A stretch of 64,000 nucleotides of DNA from Sphingomonas yantingensis (GTDB lineage: Bacteria; Pseudomonadota; Alphaproteobacteria; Sphingomonadales; Sphingomonadaceae). Made by a program: the position numbers and the translations under genes. Shown here piece by piece: positions 17,990 through 26,207 of this stretch (position 1 is its first letter; each line of letters opens with the position of its first letter). The notes under the pieces are model-generated. The model was not told the DNA's origin and ran no database searches. It saw nothing but the letters and a program-made list of their open reading frames with translations. The DNA is taken from positions 186,001 to 250,000 of the forward strand of contig NZ_JACIJJ010000003.1 of assembly GCF_014199325.1 (NCBI RefSeq). Direction: 5' to 3'.

Positions 17990-19002
17990 GGCTTCTCTCC
18001 CTGTTGCACGGCGCGCAGCCAGCCATCGGCGCCCCAGTCGAGCGTCGCGAGGCGAAGCGTCGGCGCGCCGCCGTTTTCCTTGTCATAGGCGTGAAAGACG
18101 AGGTGATCGACGCCATCGCGCCCGCGGAAATGCCCCGCATGGCCCGGCCCGCGGAAGCGTCCCTTCTCCTCCAGGTCGGCGCGCAGCAGTACGGTGCCGC
18201 CGCCCGCCAGCATCGAACTCCCGTCCTTGCCCAGATACGGCCCGGTGATTGTCTTCGACCGGCCGATCACGGTGTAATAGGTGCTCGCCGCACCCTTGCA
18301 GCAATAGTCGTAGCTGGCGATCAGCCAGTACCAGCCGCCCCGCTCAAACAGGTAGGGCGCCTCGATGATCGACGGCGCGCCCTGCGGTACCGGGCGGCTG
18401 GCGAGCGGGAGCGGCTTCTCGCCTGGCCTGCGCGGCTTCCCCGTGCGCGGATCGAGTTCCACCAGCTTCAACCCGCTCCAGAAACTGCCGAACGCCAGCC
18501 AGTGGCGGCCGTCGCGATCGGCGACGAAGGCGGGGTCGATCGCGTTGAAATCGTCACCCGGCTTCGAGGCCAGCACCATCCCCTCGTCGCGCCACCCATA
18601 GCCGGGCGCGGCAGGATCGAGCGTCGCGCTGGTGGCGAGGCCGATCGCCGAGCGGTTCGAGCCGAAGGTCGAGACCGAATAATAGAGCCGGTAACGCCCG
18701 CCGACGAAACTGATGTCCGGCGCCCACAGGTTGCGCGCGCCGGGCACCGCCTTCGCCGCCCAATCGGGCAGCGCGGCAAAGGGCGGGGCCACGGTTCGCC
18801 AGCGGATCAGGTCGTCGGACGCGCGCGCCGACAGGATGCCCTGCCCTTCCTTGCCGATCCCGGTGGAATAGACATGCCATACCCGACCCTCGCGGATGAG
18901 GACGGGGTCGTGGACCGGGCGGACCTCGCCCTGCGGCGCGTCGGCCTGCGCGAACGCCGCCCCCGCCGCCATCAGTGCGCCGATCGCGATCCACCGAACC
19001 AA
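17986..19002 (-). CDS. Arabinan endo-1,5-alpha-L-arabinosidase-like GH43 enzyme
   Basis: The 338-residue product has a signal peptide (1-18, ending AFA) and a GH43 domain closest in motif layout to endo-arabinanases: VHDPVLI (Asp32), FNAIDPAFV (Asp156) and SIIEAPYLF (Glu214), plus FGSFWSGLKL and a GPGHAGHF segment. It should cleave alpha-1,5-arabinan backbones or arabino-oligosaccharides outside the cytoplasm. I use the TTG at 19002, with GGAGGG six bases upstream, instead of the earlier TTG at 19026, which would truncate the operator-like repeat and lacks a ribosome-binding site. It leads the two-gene operon with the Tat-type GH43 gene and follows glmS by 74 bases. Confidence 0.88.
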   Translation of the reverse strand: MVRWIAIGALMAAGAAFAQADAPQGEVRPVHDPVLIREGRVWHVYSTGIGKEGQGILSARASDDLIRWRTVAPPFAALPDWAAKAVPGARNLWAPDISFVGGRYRLYYSVSTFGSNRSAIGLATSATLDPAAPGYGWRDEGMVLASKPGDDFNAIDPAFVADRDGRHWLAFGSFWSGLKLVELDPRTGKPRRPGEKPLPLASRPVPQGAPSIIEAPYLFERGGWYWLIASYDYCCKGAASTYYTVIGRSKTITGPYLGKDGSSMLAGGGTVLLRADLEEKGRFRGPGHAGHFRGRDGVDHLVFHAYDKENGGAPTLRLATLDWGADGWLRAVQQGEKP

Positions 19003-19016
19003 AGTGCGCCCTCCGC

Positions 19017-19040
19017 GAACAGTCAATAATATGACTATTC
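19017..19040. promoter_or_regulatory. Operator-like inverted repeat upstream of the arabinanase operon
   Basis: GAACAGTCA and TGACTATTC form 9-base arms with one mismatch around a 6-base spacer ATAATA. The element is AT-rich, lies 14 bases upstream of the proposed TTG start and downstream of glmS. Its symmetry and spacing suit a dimeric regulator rather than a terminator. The protein that binds it is unknown; the GntR protein at 7.2 kb is one candidate. Confidence 0.45.
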
Positions 19041-19076
19041 AGCGAAGGGCAGTCGGATGCAAGTTAAATGTCGGAG

Positions 19077-20900
19077 TTATTCGACCGTAACGCTCTTGGC
19101 GAGATTGCGCGGCTGGTCGACGTCGGTGCCCTTGGCCACCGCCACGTGATAGGCGAGCAACTGCACTGGCACCGCATAGACGATCGGCGCGATCAGCGGG
19201 TGGACCTTGGGCATGGTGATCGTCGCTAGGCATCCCTCGCCCGCCGCCTCGATCCCGTCATAGTCGGAGATCAGCACGACCTTGCCGCCGCGCGCCTGCA
19301 CTTCCTGCATGTTCGAGACGGTCTTCTCGAACAACGGTCCGGAAGGTGCGATGACGATGACAGGGACGGCATCGTCGATCAGCGCGATTGGTCCGTGCTT
19401 CATTTCGCCCGCGGCATAGCCCTCGGCATGGATGTAGCTGATTTCCTTGAGCTTCAGCGCGCCTTCCAGCGCTAGCGGATAATCCGTACCACGGCCCAGA
19501 TACAGCACGTCGCGCGCGCTGGCGATCAGCGGCGCCATCGCCTCGATCGCCTCGTCGTAAGCGAGCGCGCCGTTTATCGCGGCGGGCGCCTCGCCCAGGT
19601 GGCGGACCAGCGCGCGCTCGTCCTCCACCGACAGCCGTCCCTTGGCCTTGGCGAGATTGGCAGCCAGCGCCGCCAGCACCGCGAGCTGGCACGAGAACGC
19701 CTTGGTCGAGGCAACGCCGATCTCCGGCCCGGCATGCGTCGGAAGCAGCAGATCCGCCTCGCGCGCCATCGAGCTGGTGGGCACGTTGACCACTGCGGCA
19801 ATAGTCTGCCCCTCTGCCTTGGCATGGCGCAACGCCGCGAGCGTGTCGGCGGTCTCACCCGACTGGCTGATGACGATCATCAGCCCGCCCGGCTCCATCA
19901 CCGGCGCGCGATAGCGGAACTCGGACGCGACATCGATGTCGACGGGGACACGCGCGAACTGCTCGAACCAGTATTTGGCGACCATCCCGGCATAGAAGCT
20001 GGTGCCGCACGCGACGATCGTCACGCGCTTGATGCCCGACAGATCGAACTCGGGGATCGGCAGCACGATCTGCCCCTCCAGCCGCTGAAGGTACGAGCGC
20101 AGCGTCTGCGCGACGACGATCGGCTGCTCGAAGATTTCCTTCTGCATGAAGTGGCGGTGGTTGCCTTTGTCGATCAGCGCGCCGGTGACGCCGCTGATCG
20201 TCACCGGTCGCTCGACGGGGGTGTTCTCGCGGTCATAGACCTGCGCACCGTCGGGGCGGATGACGACCCAGTCGCCCTCGTCCAGATAGGCGATGCGCTG
20301 CGTCAGCGGCGCCAGCGCCAGCGCGTCGGATCCAAGGAACGTCTCACCCTCGCCATAGCCGATCACCAGCGGCGAGCCGAGCCGTGCGCCGATCAGGAGG
20401 TCCGCGTGATCCGCAAACAGGATCGCCAGCGCGAACGCACCGTGCAGCCGGGGTAGTGCCGTACGCACCGCTTCGACCGGATCGCCGGTGGCCTGGAGCG
20501 CCTCGTCGATCAGGTGCGCGACGACCTCGGTATCGGTCTGGCTGTTGAACACGCGGCCCTTGGCGATCAGCTCGTCGCGCAGCGGCTTGAAGTTCTCGAT
20601 GATGCCGTTGTGGACGACGGTCACCTTGCCCGCGACGTGGGGGTGGGCGTTGTCCTCGGTCGGCGCACCATGCGTCGCCCAGCGGGTGTGGGCGATGCCG
20701 ACATGGCCGGGCAACGGCTCTTCGGCCAGCCGCTTACCGAGGTTGGCCAGCTTGCCCTGCGCGCGGCGGCGCTCGATCGCGCCGTCGTGCAGCGTGGCGA
20801 TGCCCGCCGAGTCATAGCCGCGATATTCGAGCCGCTTCAGGCCGTCGAACAGCCGTTCGGCCACGTCGCTGGTGCCGAGAATCCCTACGATGCCGCACAT
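19077..20900 (-). CDS. glmS: Glutamine--fructose-6-phosphate aminotransferase (isomerizing)
   Basis: This 607-residue enzyme makes glucosamine 6-phosphate from fructose 6-phosphate and glutamine, the first step to UDP-GlcNAc for peptidoglycan and lipid A. It has an N-terminal class II glutaminase domain starting MCGIVGILG (Cys2 nucleophile; HTRWATHG near 75), then two SIS domains with SQSGETADTLAALRHAK and the C-terminal YHVAVAKGTDVDQPRNLAKSVTVE. The length is normal. It follows glmU by one base on the same strand, so the two form a UDP-GlcNAc operon. No glmS ribozyme is visible. Confidence 0.98.
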   Translation of the reverse strand: MCGIVGILGTSDVAERLFDGLKRLEYRGYDSAGIATLHDGAIERRRAQGKLANLGKRLAEEPLPGHVGIAHTRWATHGAPTEDNAHPHVAGKVTVVHNGIIENFKPLRDELIAKGRVFNSQTDTEVVAHLIDEALQATGDPVEAVRTALPRLHGAFALAILFADHADLLIGARLGSPLVIGYGEGETFLGSDALALAPLTQRIAYLDEGDWVVIRPDGAQVYDRENTPVERPVTISGVTGALIDKGNHRHFMQKEIFEQPIVVAQTLRSYLQRLEGQIVLPIPEFDLSGIKRVTIVACGTSFYAGMVAKYWFEQFARVPVDIDVASEFRYRAPVMEPGGLMIVISQSGETADTLAALRHAKAEGQTIAAVVNVPTSSMAREADLLLPTHAGPEIGVASTKAFSCQLAVLAALAANLAKAKGRLSVEDERALVRHLGEAPAAINGALAYDEAIEAMAPLIASARDVLYLGRGTDYPLALEGALKLKEISYIHAEGYAAGEMKHGPIALIDDAVPVIVIAPSGPLFEKTVSNMQEVQARGGKVVLISDYDGIEAAGEGCLATITMPKVHPLIAPIVYAVPVQLLAYHVAVAKGTDVDQPRNLAKSVTVE

Positions 20901-20901
20901 G

Positions 20902-22269
20902 TTACTTCGCCGCCTTTCGCGCCTTCATCATCGAGCGGAAACGGGCCGCCCATCCCTCGCGCACTTCCTGTCGCCCGCGCGCCAGCGCGAGCGCATCGGC
21001 GGGCACGTCGGCGGTCACCACCGACCCCGCGCCGACGATCGCACCCGCGCCGATCGCCACCGGCGCGACGAGCGCGCTGTTCGAGCCGACGAACGCGCCC
21101 TCGCCGATCGTCGTGCGGTATTTCAGATAGCCGTCGTAATTGCAGGTGATCGTGCCCGCGCCGATGTTCGCGCCCGCACCCACATCGGCATCACCGACAT
21201 AGCTCAGGTGATTGACCTTCGCGCCCTCGCCCAGCACCGCCTTTTTCAGTTCGACGAAATTGCCGACCTTGGCGCCCGCGCGAATGTCCGCGCCGGGGCG
21301 CAGCCGGGCATAGGGTCCGATCTCCGCGCCGCTGGCGATCGTGCAGCCTTCGAGATGCGAGAAGCCGTGGATGACCACGCCATCCGCCACCGTCACGCCC
21401 GGCCCGAACCAGACGTTCGGCTCGACAATCACATCGCGGCCCAGCACCGTGTCGTGCGCGAACCACACGGTTTCCGGCGCGATCAGCGTTGCGCCATCGG
21501 CCATCGCCTGCACCCGCCGTGCCGCCTGCCACTTGGCCTCCAGCCGGGCGAGTTCGCCGCGGCTATTGACGCCATCGACCTCGTCCGCCGCCGTTTCGAT
21601 CACCGCCGAGGCGCGCCCGTCCCGCCCAGCCAGCATGACGATGTCGGGCAGGTAATATTCGCCCGCCGCGTTGTCGTTGCCGACGCGCGCGAGCAGCCCG
21701 AAGAGGTCCACCGCCCGCACCGCCATCAGCCCGGAATTGCAGAGCGTCACCGCGCGTTCGTCAGCACTTGCGTCCTTGAACTCGACCATCCGGTCGATCC
21801 GGCCCGCATCGTCGGCGATGACACGGCCGTAGGCCCCAGGGTCCTCCGGGCGGAAGCCGAGCACGACGCAAGCGGGTGAATCTGCCGCGTGCAATCGATC
21901 GAGCATCCGCCGCATCGTCTCCGCGCGGACGAGCGGCACGTCGCCGTAGAGGATCAGCACGTCGCCCGAAAAGCCCGCCAGCGCCGCCTCGGCCTGGGCC
22001 ACGGCATGGCCGGTTCCGAGCTGCTCGGCCTGATGCGCGGTATCGGCACGGCCAGCAACAGCCGTCTCGACCTGCTCGCGGCGATCGCCGACGACGACCA
22101 CCTGCCGCTCGGCGCCGAGCGTCGCCACGCTGTCGAGGAGGTGGAGCAGCATCGGCTTGCCCGCGATCGGGTGCAGCACCTTGTGCAGGTCCGATTTCAT
22201 CCGCGTGCCCCGCCCGGCGGCGAGGACGATTGCGGCGATCGGGCGGTTCGGGAAGGATTGCTCGGTCAT
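20902..22269 (-). CDS. glmU: Bifunctional UDP-N-acetylglucosamine pyrophosphorylase / glucosamine-1-phosphate N-acetyltransferase
   Basis: The 455-residue protein carries out the last two steps of UDP-GlcNAc synthesis. The N-terminal uridylyltransferase has LAAGRGTRM and LHKVLHPIAGKPM (residues about 14-40), and the C-terminal left-handed beta-helix shows hexapeptide repeats and GYDGYLKYRTTIGEGAFVG-like acetyltransferase motifs. The ATG at 22269 gives the usual N-terminus; the frame is open further but would run into the divergent gph. It is upstream of and almost touching glmS. Confidence 0.97.
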   Translation of the reverse strand: MTEQSFPNRPIAAIVLAAGRGTRMKSDLHKVLHPIAGKPMLLHLLDSVATLGAERQVVVVGDRREQVETAVAGRADTAHQAEQLGTGHAVAQAEAALAGFSGDVLILYGDVPLVRAETMRRMLDRLHAADSPACVVLGFRPEDPGAYGRVIADDAGRIDRMVEFKDASADERAVTLCNSGLMAVRAVDLFGLLARVGNDNAAGEYYLPDIVMLAGRDGRASAVIETAADEVDGVNSRGELARLEAKWQAARRVQAMADGATLIAPETVWFAHDTVLGRDVIVEPNVWFGPGVTVADGVVIHGFSHLEGCTIASGAEIGPYARLRPGADIRAGAKVGNFVELKKAVLGEGAKVNHLSYVGDADVGAGANIGAGTITCNYDGYLKYRTTIGEGAFVGSNSALVAPVAIGAGAIVGAGSVVTADVPADALALARGRQEVREGWAARFRSMMKARKAAK

Positions 22270-22331
22270 CGCGGGCGGCGGTGCCACGAAAGCCTTGCCA
22301 TTTCCATAGCCGGACGGGCATCGCACCGGAC

Positions 22332-23003
22332 ATGACCAATTTTTCATTCGAGATCGTCGGCTTCGACCTGGACGGCACGCTGTTCGACACGTCCGCGGAC
22401 CTGACCCGCGCGGTCAACCACGCGCTGGCGCTTGACGCGCGTCCGCCGCTGCATGTCGAGCGCGTGAAGCCGATGATCGGCCGCGGCGCGCGCCACATGC
22501 TGACAGAGGGGCTGGCTGCCTCGGGCGGCGGGGACGAGGCGTTGCTCGACCGGCTGCTGCCCGAACTGCTCACCTTCTATGAGGCCAATCTGTCCGCCGG
22601 AACGATACCCTATCCGGGGATGCTGGGTGCGATCGACGCGCTGGCGGGCCGCGGCGTGCGGGTCGGCATCGTCACTAACAAGCGGTACGGCTTTGCCGAA
22701 AAGCTGCTCCGCGAACTCGGCCTCGCCGATCGGTTCGAGGTGCTCCTGGGCGGCGATTCGCTCGGGCCGGGCAATGCCAAGCCCAGCCCCGCGCTGATCC
22801 ACGCGATGATCGAGCGGCTGGGCGGTGGGCGCGCGGCGTTCGTCGGCGATTCGATCTTCGACGTCGAGGCAGCGCACGCGGCGGGTATTCCTGCGGTCGC
22901 GGTCAGCTTCGGCTTCCTGATGCAGCCGGTCGAGGAACTCGGCGCCGACACGATCATCGGCCATTACGACGAGCTCATCCCCGCGCTCGAGCGGCTGGGA
23001 TGA
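22332..23003 (+). CDS. gph: Phosphoglycolate phosphatase, HAD superfamily
   Basis: This 223-residue cytoplasmic HAD hydrolase contains motif I GFDLDGTLFDT (nucleophile Asp11 and Asp13), motif II VTNKR, and motif IV GDSIFDVEAA. It dephosphorylates 2-phosphoglycolate arising from DNA repair or oxygenase reactions. It is divergent from glmU and overlaps the following GNAT gene by 4 bases. HAD specificity is hard to fix by sequence, but the 28-residue N-terminal segment and helical cap fit Gph. Confidence 0.85.
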   Translation: MTNFSFEIVGFDLDGTLFDTSADLTRAVNHALALDARPPLHVERVKPMIGRGARHMLTEGLAASGGGDEALLDRLLPELLTFYEANLSAGTIPYPGMLGAIDALAGRGVRVGIVTNKRYGFAEKLLRELGLADRFEVLLGGDSLGPGNAKPSPALIHAMIERLGGGRAAFVGDSIFDVEAAHAAGIPAVAVSFGFLMQPVEELGADTIIGHYDELIPALERLG

Positions 23004-23407
23004 TCCGCCCGTTCGCGCCCGGGGACCTCGCCGGCGTCGACGCGCTGTGGCGCATCTGTTTCCCGGACGATCCGCCGCGCAACGCCGCGCCCGTGTCGGT
23101 GCCCGAAAAGCTGCGCGTCGAGCCCGGCTCGGTCCTCGTCGCCGAGGATGTAAGCGCGATCGTCGGCAGCATCATGCACGGATATGACGGCCATCGCGGC
23201 TGGTTGTGGGGCGTTGCAGTCGTTCCATCGCATCGGGGCCGCGGGCTCGGCGCCGCACTCGTCCGCGCGGCCGAGGCGGCGCTGGCCGCGCGCGGCTGCC
23301 CGAAGATCAACCTCCAGATCCGCGAGGGGAACGCCGCCGTCACCGCCTTTTATGAACGGCTCGGCTATGTAATCGAGCCGCGCATCAACATGGGCAAGTT
23401 GCTATGA
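23000..23407 (+). CDS. GNAT acetyltransferase, YpeA-like
   Basis: The 135-residue protein is a single GNAT domain with the acetyl-CoA-binding VVPSHRGRGLGAALV segment (about 75-89), followed by INLQIREGNAAVTAFYERLGY, which matches YpeA. The substrate of YpeA proteins is not established. The start overlaps the gph stop by 4 bases, so it is co-translated. A REP-like element follows immediately. Confidence 0.88.
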   Translation: MIRPFAPGDLAGVDALWRICFPDDPPRNAAPVSVPEKLRVEPGSVLVAEDVSAIVGSIMHGYDGHRGWLWGVAVVPSHRGRGLGAALVRAAEAALAARGCPKINLQIREGNAAVTAFYERLGYVIEPRINMGKLL

Positions 23408-23415
23408 TCCGCCAT

Positions 23416-23493
23416 CCAAGCGAAGGCTGGGATCGCTCCGTTACAGCGCACCGCAGGAGCGGCCAGAGCCCCCAGCCTTCGCTGGGGTGACGA
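23416..23493. repeat. REP-like palindromic element (GCGAAGGCTGGG type)
   Basis: Inverted arms AGCGAAGGCTGGG (23419-23431) and CCCAGCCTTCGCT (23471-23483) enclose about 40 bases, ending in GGGGTGACGA. The same terminal GGGGTGACGA occurs in the elements at 31.1, 34.1 and 44.6 kb, so it belongs to the same intergenic family or a close cousin. It lies between two convergent genes and could also end transcription. Confidence 0.7.
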
Positions 23494-23503
23494 GCTGTGG
23501 TGG

Positions 23504-24508
23504 CTAGCCGACCGGCCGATAGCCCTTGCGCCACTTGGTCCACAGGTGCCGTGCCAGCATCGCCGGCGGCATGCGGAGCAGATGCCCGCGCAGGTAGAAG
23601 CCGAACTCACTGACCTTGCGCCGCTGCCGCCCCCAGCCGTCGCGGCCGAGAAGCCGCCGCACGAACGGCCGATCAATCGGCGTGAGCGGTGCCCCCGCGC
23701 CGTAAAGCCACTGGCTCAGCCGCAATGCGCGATCGACCGCGGGCAGCAGCCCATGCAGCTGCGCCCGCTCACGCAGCCTCTCGACATAACCCGGCGCGTC
23801 GAACTCGCCGATCAGGCAGTGGATATCCCACAGGTTGCGCAGGCCGCCGGCCAGATCGCCATCGGCGAACAGATGCGCGGCGGCGTGGATCACCACGTCC
23901 TCGCGGCTCAGCATGAAGAGCCCGCAGCCGATCTCCACCGCCCCTGCCACCAGCGCCGCCGCATCGGGCGTCGGCGCGGCGGTCAGCGGCAGGATCGTGT
24001 GGTGGACGTCGATCATCCGGTCCCGCTCGCGGTGGATAAGCGGCGGCAACTCGTGCATCCAGCGGCGGTAATAGGCGTCGTCATAGGGGTCGGGCTTCAC
24101 CCATTCCCACCCCGCCGCCAGCAGCGCCGCCTCGCCCTCCTCCAGCCGATCGCGGGGCACGAGGATATCGAGGTCGCCGATATGCCGCCCCCGTCCCGCC
24201 TCCAGCCCCGCCGCGACGAAGGCGGTGCCCTTCAGCAGGATCACCGGCACGCCGATGGGCGCCAGCGCCCGCCGTGCCATCTCCGCCTCCCACAGCGCGG
24301 CGATCCGCCCCTGCTCGGCCGAGGCGCGGGCATCATCGAGGATGCGCGCCGCCGCGGCCGGCATCGGCAACCCGGCGACGCGGTGCGCGAGCGTGCCGAT
24401 CATCTGCTCGGCGCGCGCCGCCGAAATCAGCGCGGTCCAGCCCGCGGCGTTGAACTCCGCAACCGACGCCGGATCGCGCAATGCCGCGACGAGTAGCCGC
24501 GCGCTCAT
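23504..24508 (-). CDS. Nucleotidyltransferase-family protein of the HPr-rel-A cluster
   Basis: The 334-residue product matches the NTP_transf_5 (PF14907) type: an N-terminal helical region, LLKGTAFVAAG and the metal-binding GDLDILV with GRHI before it (about 115-140), then a helical domain with IHAAAHLFADGD. Members accompany peptide-modification clusters, including lasso-peptide and PqqD/HprK types, but the reaction is not known. It overlaps the stop of the HprK-like kinase gene by 4 bases and is last in a four-gene minus-strand operon. Confidence 0.85.
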   Translation of the reverse strand: MSARLLVAALRDPASVAEFNAAGWTALISAARAEQMIGTLAHRVAGLPMPAAAARILDDARASAEQGRIAALWEAEMARRALAPIGVPVILLKGTAFVAAGLEAGRGRHIGDLDILVPRDRLEEGEAALLAAGWEWVKPDPYDDAYYRRWMHELPPLIHRERDRMIDVHHTILPLTAAPTPDAAALVAGAVEIGCGLFMLSREDVVIHAAAHLFADGDLAGGLRNLWDIHCLIGEFDAPGYVERLRERAQLHGLLPAVDRALRLSQWLYGAGAPLTPIDRPFVRRLLGRDGWGRQRRKVSEFGFYLRGHLLRMPPAMLARHLWTKWRKGYRPVG

Positions 24509-25356
24509 GCCAGCGCCTCGACCTGTCGGATCGCGGTCGCCGCATCGGGATAGTCGATCGCGGTTGCCGGGACGCTCGTGACGAGCCGGGTCAGCGCGTC
24601 GAACCCGCGCTCGCCAAGCGCGACGTAATTGGTCGACGCCTGCGTCAGCCGCACGAACGTCTCGGCAGGCGGCACCTCGCGGATCGCGCGCTCCAGCCCG
24701 AAGCGGGGGAAAACGATATGCGCCGCCACCGCAGGCACGGCCATCGCCGCGATCGAAGCGGCGTCGGGGACGAGGTGGCGGATGTCGCCCTTCGGTGTCT
24801 TGAGTTGCGGCGGGCCGAACCGCGCCTGTGGCAGCGCCGCCTGCATCACCGCCACACTCTCGTTCTTCAGGCTGACGAGCCGCGGGAACCCGTGGATCAG
24901 ACCCGTCTCCGGATCGACCAGCGCGAACTCGTCGCCCATCAGCCGCCAGCCGCGCGCCATCATGAGGGCGGCGAGCGTCGACTTGCCCGCTCCGCTCTCC
25001 CCGGTCATCAGCACCGCGCGGCCGTTCCGCTCGACACAACTGGCGTGGAGCAACAGGTAGCGACGCTGTGCCAGCGCCATCTGAAGGTTCATCCCCATTT
25101 CCGCGGCCAAGAGGCCGAGATCGAGCGGCAGCGGCGCGGCATCGGGAATCGTGAAGTCGCCGCCGATCATCACCGCCGGCCGCACGAAGCGTCGCCACGG
25201 CCGCGCCGCGAACAGGCGCACAGTAAAGTCGGGCACGCCATCCTCGGGCTTCGGATAGTCGCGGTACAGGTTCTCTAGCTCGGCGATCGGCCGACGCCAG
25301 TCGCTGCCGACGCGGAACCCCGCCGGGCCGATCCGCACCGAGAAAACGTGCCTCAC
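24505..25356 (-). CDS. HprK-related kinase A
   Basis: This 283-residue protein resembles the C-terminal kinase domain of HPr kinase/phosphorylase but has a different N-terminus. The P-loop is GESGAGKS at 119-126, preceded by LLLHASCVERNG, with GDEFALVD about 20 residues after the P-loop. This fits HprK-rel-A (TIGR04352 as I recall it), found beside a PqqD-like protein. It lacks a PTS context here. It may phosphorylate a peptide or a partner protein. Both ends overlap neighbouring genes by 4 bases, so it is tightly co-translated with the PqqD-like and nucleotidyltransferase genes. Confidence 0.88.
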   Translation of the reverse strand: MRHVFSVRIGPAGFRVGSDWRRPIAELENLYRDYPKPEDGVPDFTVRLFAARPWRRFVRPAVMIGGDFTIPDAAPLPLDLGLLAAEMGMNLQMALAQRRYLLLHASCVERNGRAVLMTGESGAGKSTLAALMMARGWRLMGDEFALVDPETGLIHGFPRLVSLKNESVAVMQAALPQARFGPPQLKTPKGDIRHLVPDAASIAAMAVPAVAAHIVFPRFGLERAIREVPPAETFVRLTQASTNYVALGERGFDALTRLVTSVPATAIDYPDAATAIRQVEALA

Positions 25357-25619
25357 GCCCGCGCCACCAATCCGGCGGCGGCAAGCTCCTCCAGCCGATC
25401 GGTCAGCGCGGCGGGGTCGGGATCGACCAGCGCATAATCGCGCGCCAGCCGGTCGAGGATCGCCTCGACGCCCATGGTCTCCTCACCCAGCGCCGCAAGG
25501 ATTTCGGGCACCGGCGCCTCGACGATATGCGTCTGGCCGGAGGCGCGGTGATAGATGGCGGTGAGCACGTCGAGCGGCACGATGCGCAGGCTCGCCAGGG
25601 CGGCGGCACGATAGCGCAT
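25353..25619 (-). CDS. PqqD-like peptide-binding protein of the HPr-rel-A cluster
   Basis: This 88-residue protein has the size and layout of a RiPP recognition element: two N-terminal beta-strands (RIVPLDVLTAIYHRASGQTHIVEA) then a winged-helix region ending EELAAAGLVARA. PqqD-like proteins bind the leader of a precursor peptide and deliver it to modifying enzymes. The start ATG (25619) lies 11 bases after the stop of the Tat-signal protein gene, and its own stop overlaps the kinase start. Family assignment rests on pattern and gene order. Confidence 0.8.
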   Translation of the reverse strand: MRYRAAALASLRIVPLDVLTAIYHRASGQTHIVEAPVPEILAALGEETMGVEAILDRLARDYALVDPDPAALTDRLEELAAAGLVARA

Positions 25620-25630
25620 CGCGTGGCGCG

Positions 25631-26053
25631 TCAGGCGCGGGGCATCTGCAGCGAGGCGAAGCAGGTGAAGCCGCTCGTCCCCTGCTGCAACCGGCGGATG
25701 TAATTGGTGTACGCCTTGCTGCGCTGGTAATCGGTGCCGGGCAGCGTGCCGCCGTTCAGCGCGCGCTTGACCTCCTCGCCCTTGAACGGACGGCCCGCGG
25801 GCGGGAACGCACCCTGCGTGCCGGCGGGCACCAGCTTGCCGTCGGGCGCGATATACTGGCCCGCACGCGCCGGATCGGGCACGGGGATCTGGCAGTTCGA
25901 GATCGAAGCGGCAGTCTGTGCCAGTGCCGGGCGAATCGAGATGACCGCCGACGCGCCCACCGCACCGATCATCAGCGCGCGACGGCAAATGGCCGGGCCG
26001 GGCGTCGTGCCGTCGGTCTCGACGGGCGGGGTATCGGGCGTGTCTTCGCTCAT
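25631..26053 (-). CDS. Small Tat-signal protein heading the HPr-rel-A cluster
   Basis: The 140-residue product has an acidic N-terminus, a twin-arginine-like CRRALMIGAVGASAVI (23-38) and a cleavage site near ALA-Q (45/46). The mature part of about 95 residues has two cysteines (Cys54 in SNCQIP and Cys131 in GFTCFAS), is proline- and glycine-rich, and carries no known domain. It is the first gene of the operon with the PqqD-like protein, HprK-like kinase and nucleotidyltransferase. It could be the substrate of that machinery, exported after modification; this is inference. The ATG at 26053 is preferred over 26089. Confidence 0.72.
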   Translation of the reverse strand: MSEDTPDTPPVETDGTTPGPAICRRALMIGAVGASAVISIRPALAQTAASISNCQIPVPDPARAGQYIAPDGKLVPAGTQGAFPPAGRPFKGEEVKRALNGGTLPGTDYQRSKAYTNYIRRLQQGTSGFTCFASLQMPRA

Positions 26054-26137
26054 GGTCGCACTCTTCCTCGCCCGCGCCAGCTTGCGCAATGGTTAAAGTA
26101 TCGGGGAACACGTACAATTCGGGACAGAGGCTCCTAA

Positions 26138-26175
26138 CAAAGCCGTACCCCGGCGAAGGCCGGGGTACGGCTTTG
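26138..26175. terminator. Perfect 17-bp palindrome between divergent genes
   Basis: CAAAGCCGTACCCCGGC (26138-26154) pairs perfectly with 26159-26175 across a 4-base GAAG loop. The tip, CCCCGGCGAAGGCCGGGG, resembles sphingomonad REP tips. It sits between the divergently transcribed Tat-signal protein and TraB/GumN genes, where a terminator is not required, so it is better seen as a mobile or structural palindrome. Confidence 0.6.
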
Positions 26176-26207
26176 GATCGGCGCCCGAACCCGCTAAACC
26201 GGGCGCA

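Noticed and set aside
19077..20900. glmS ribozyme upstream of glmS
   Set aside because: glmU ends one base before glmS, leaving no room for the riboswitch, and it is a feature of Gram-positive bacteria.
23504..25384. A single 626-codon protein covering both the nucleotidyltransferase and HprK-like region
   Set aside because: The upstream part is in a shifted frame that overlaps the kinase gene and has no domain; the true start at 24508 overlaps the kinase stop by 4 bases.
26138..26175. Terminator for the Tat-signal protein or TraB gene
   Set aside because: Both genes are transcribed away from this palindrome, so neither needs a terminator here; a REP-like or structural palindrome is preferred, though it is filed under the terminator type for its shape.
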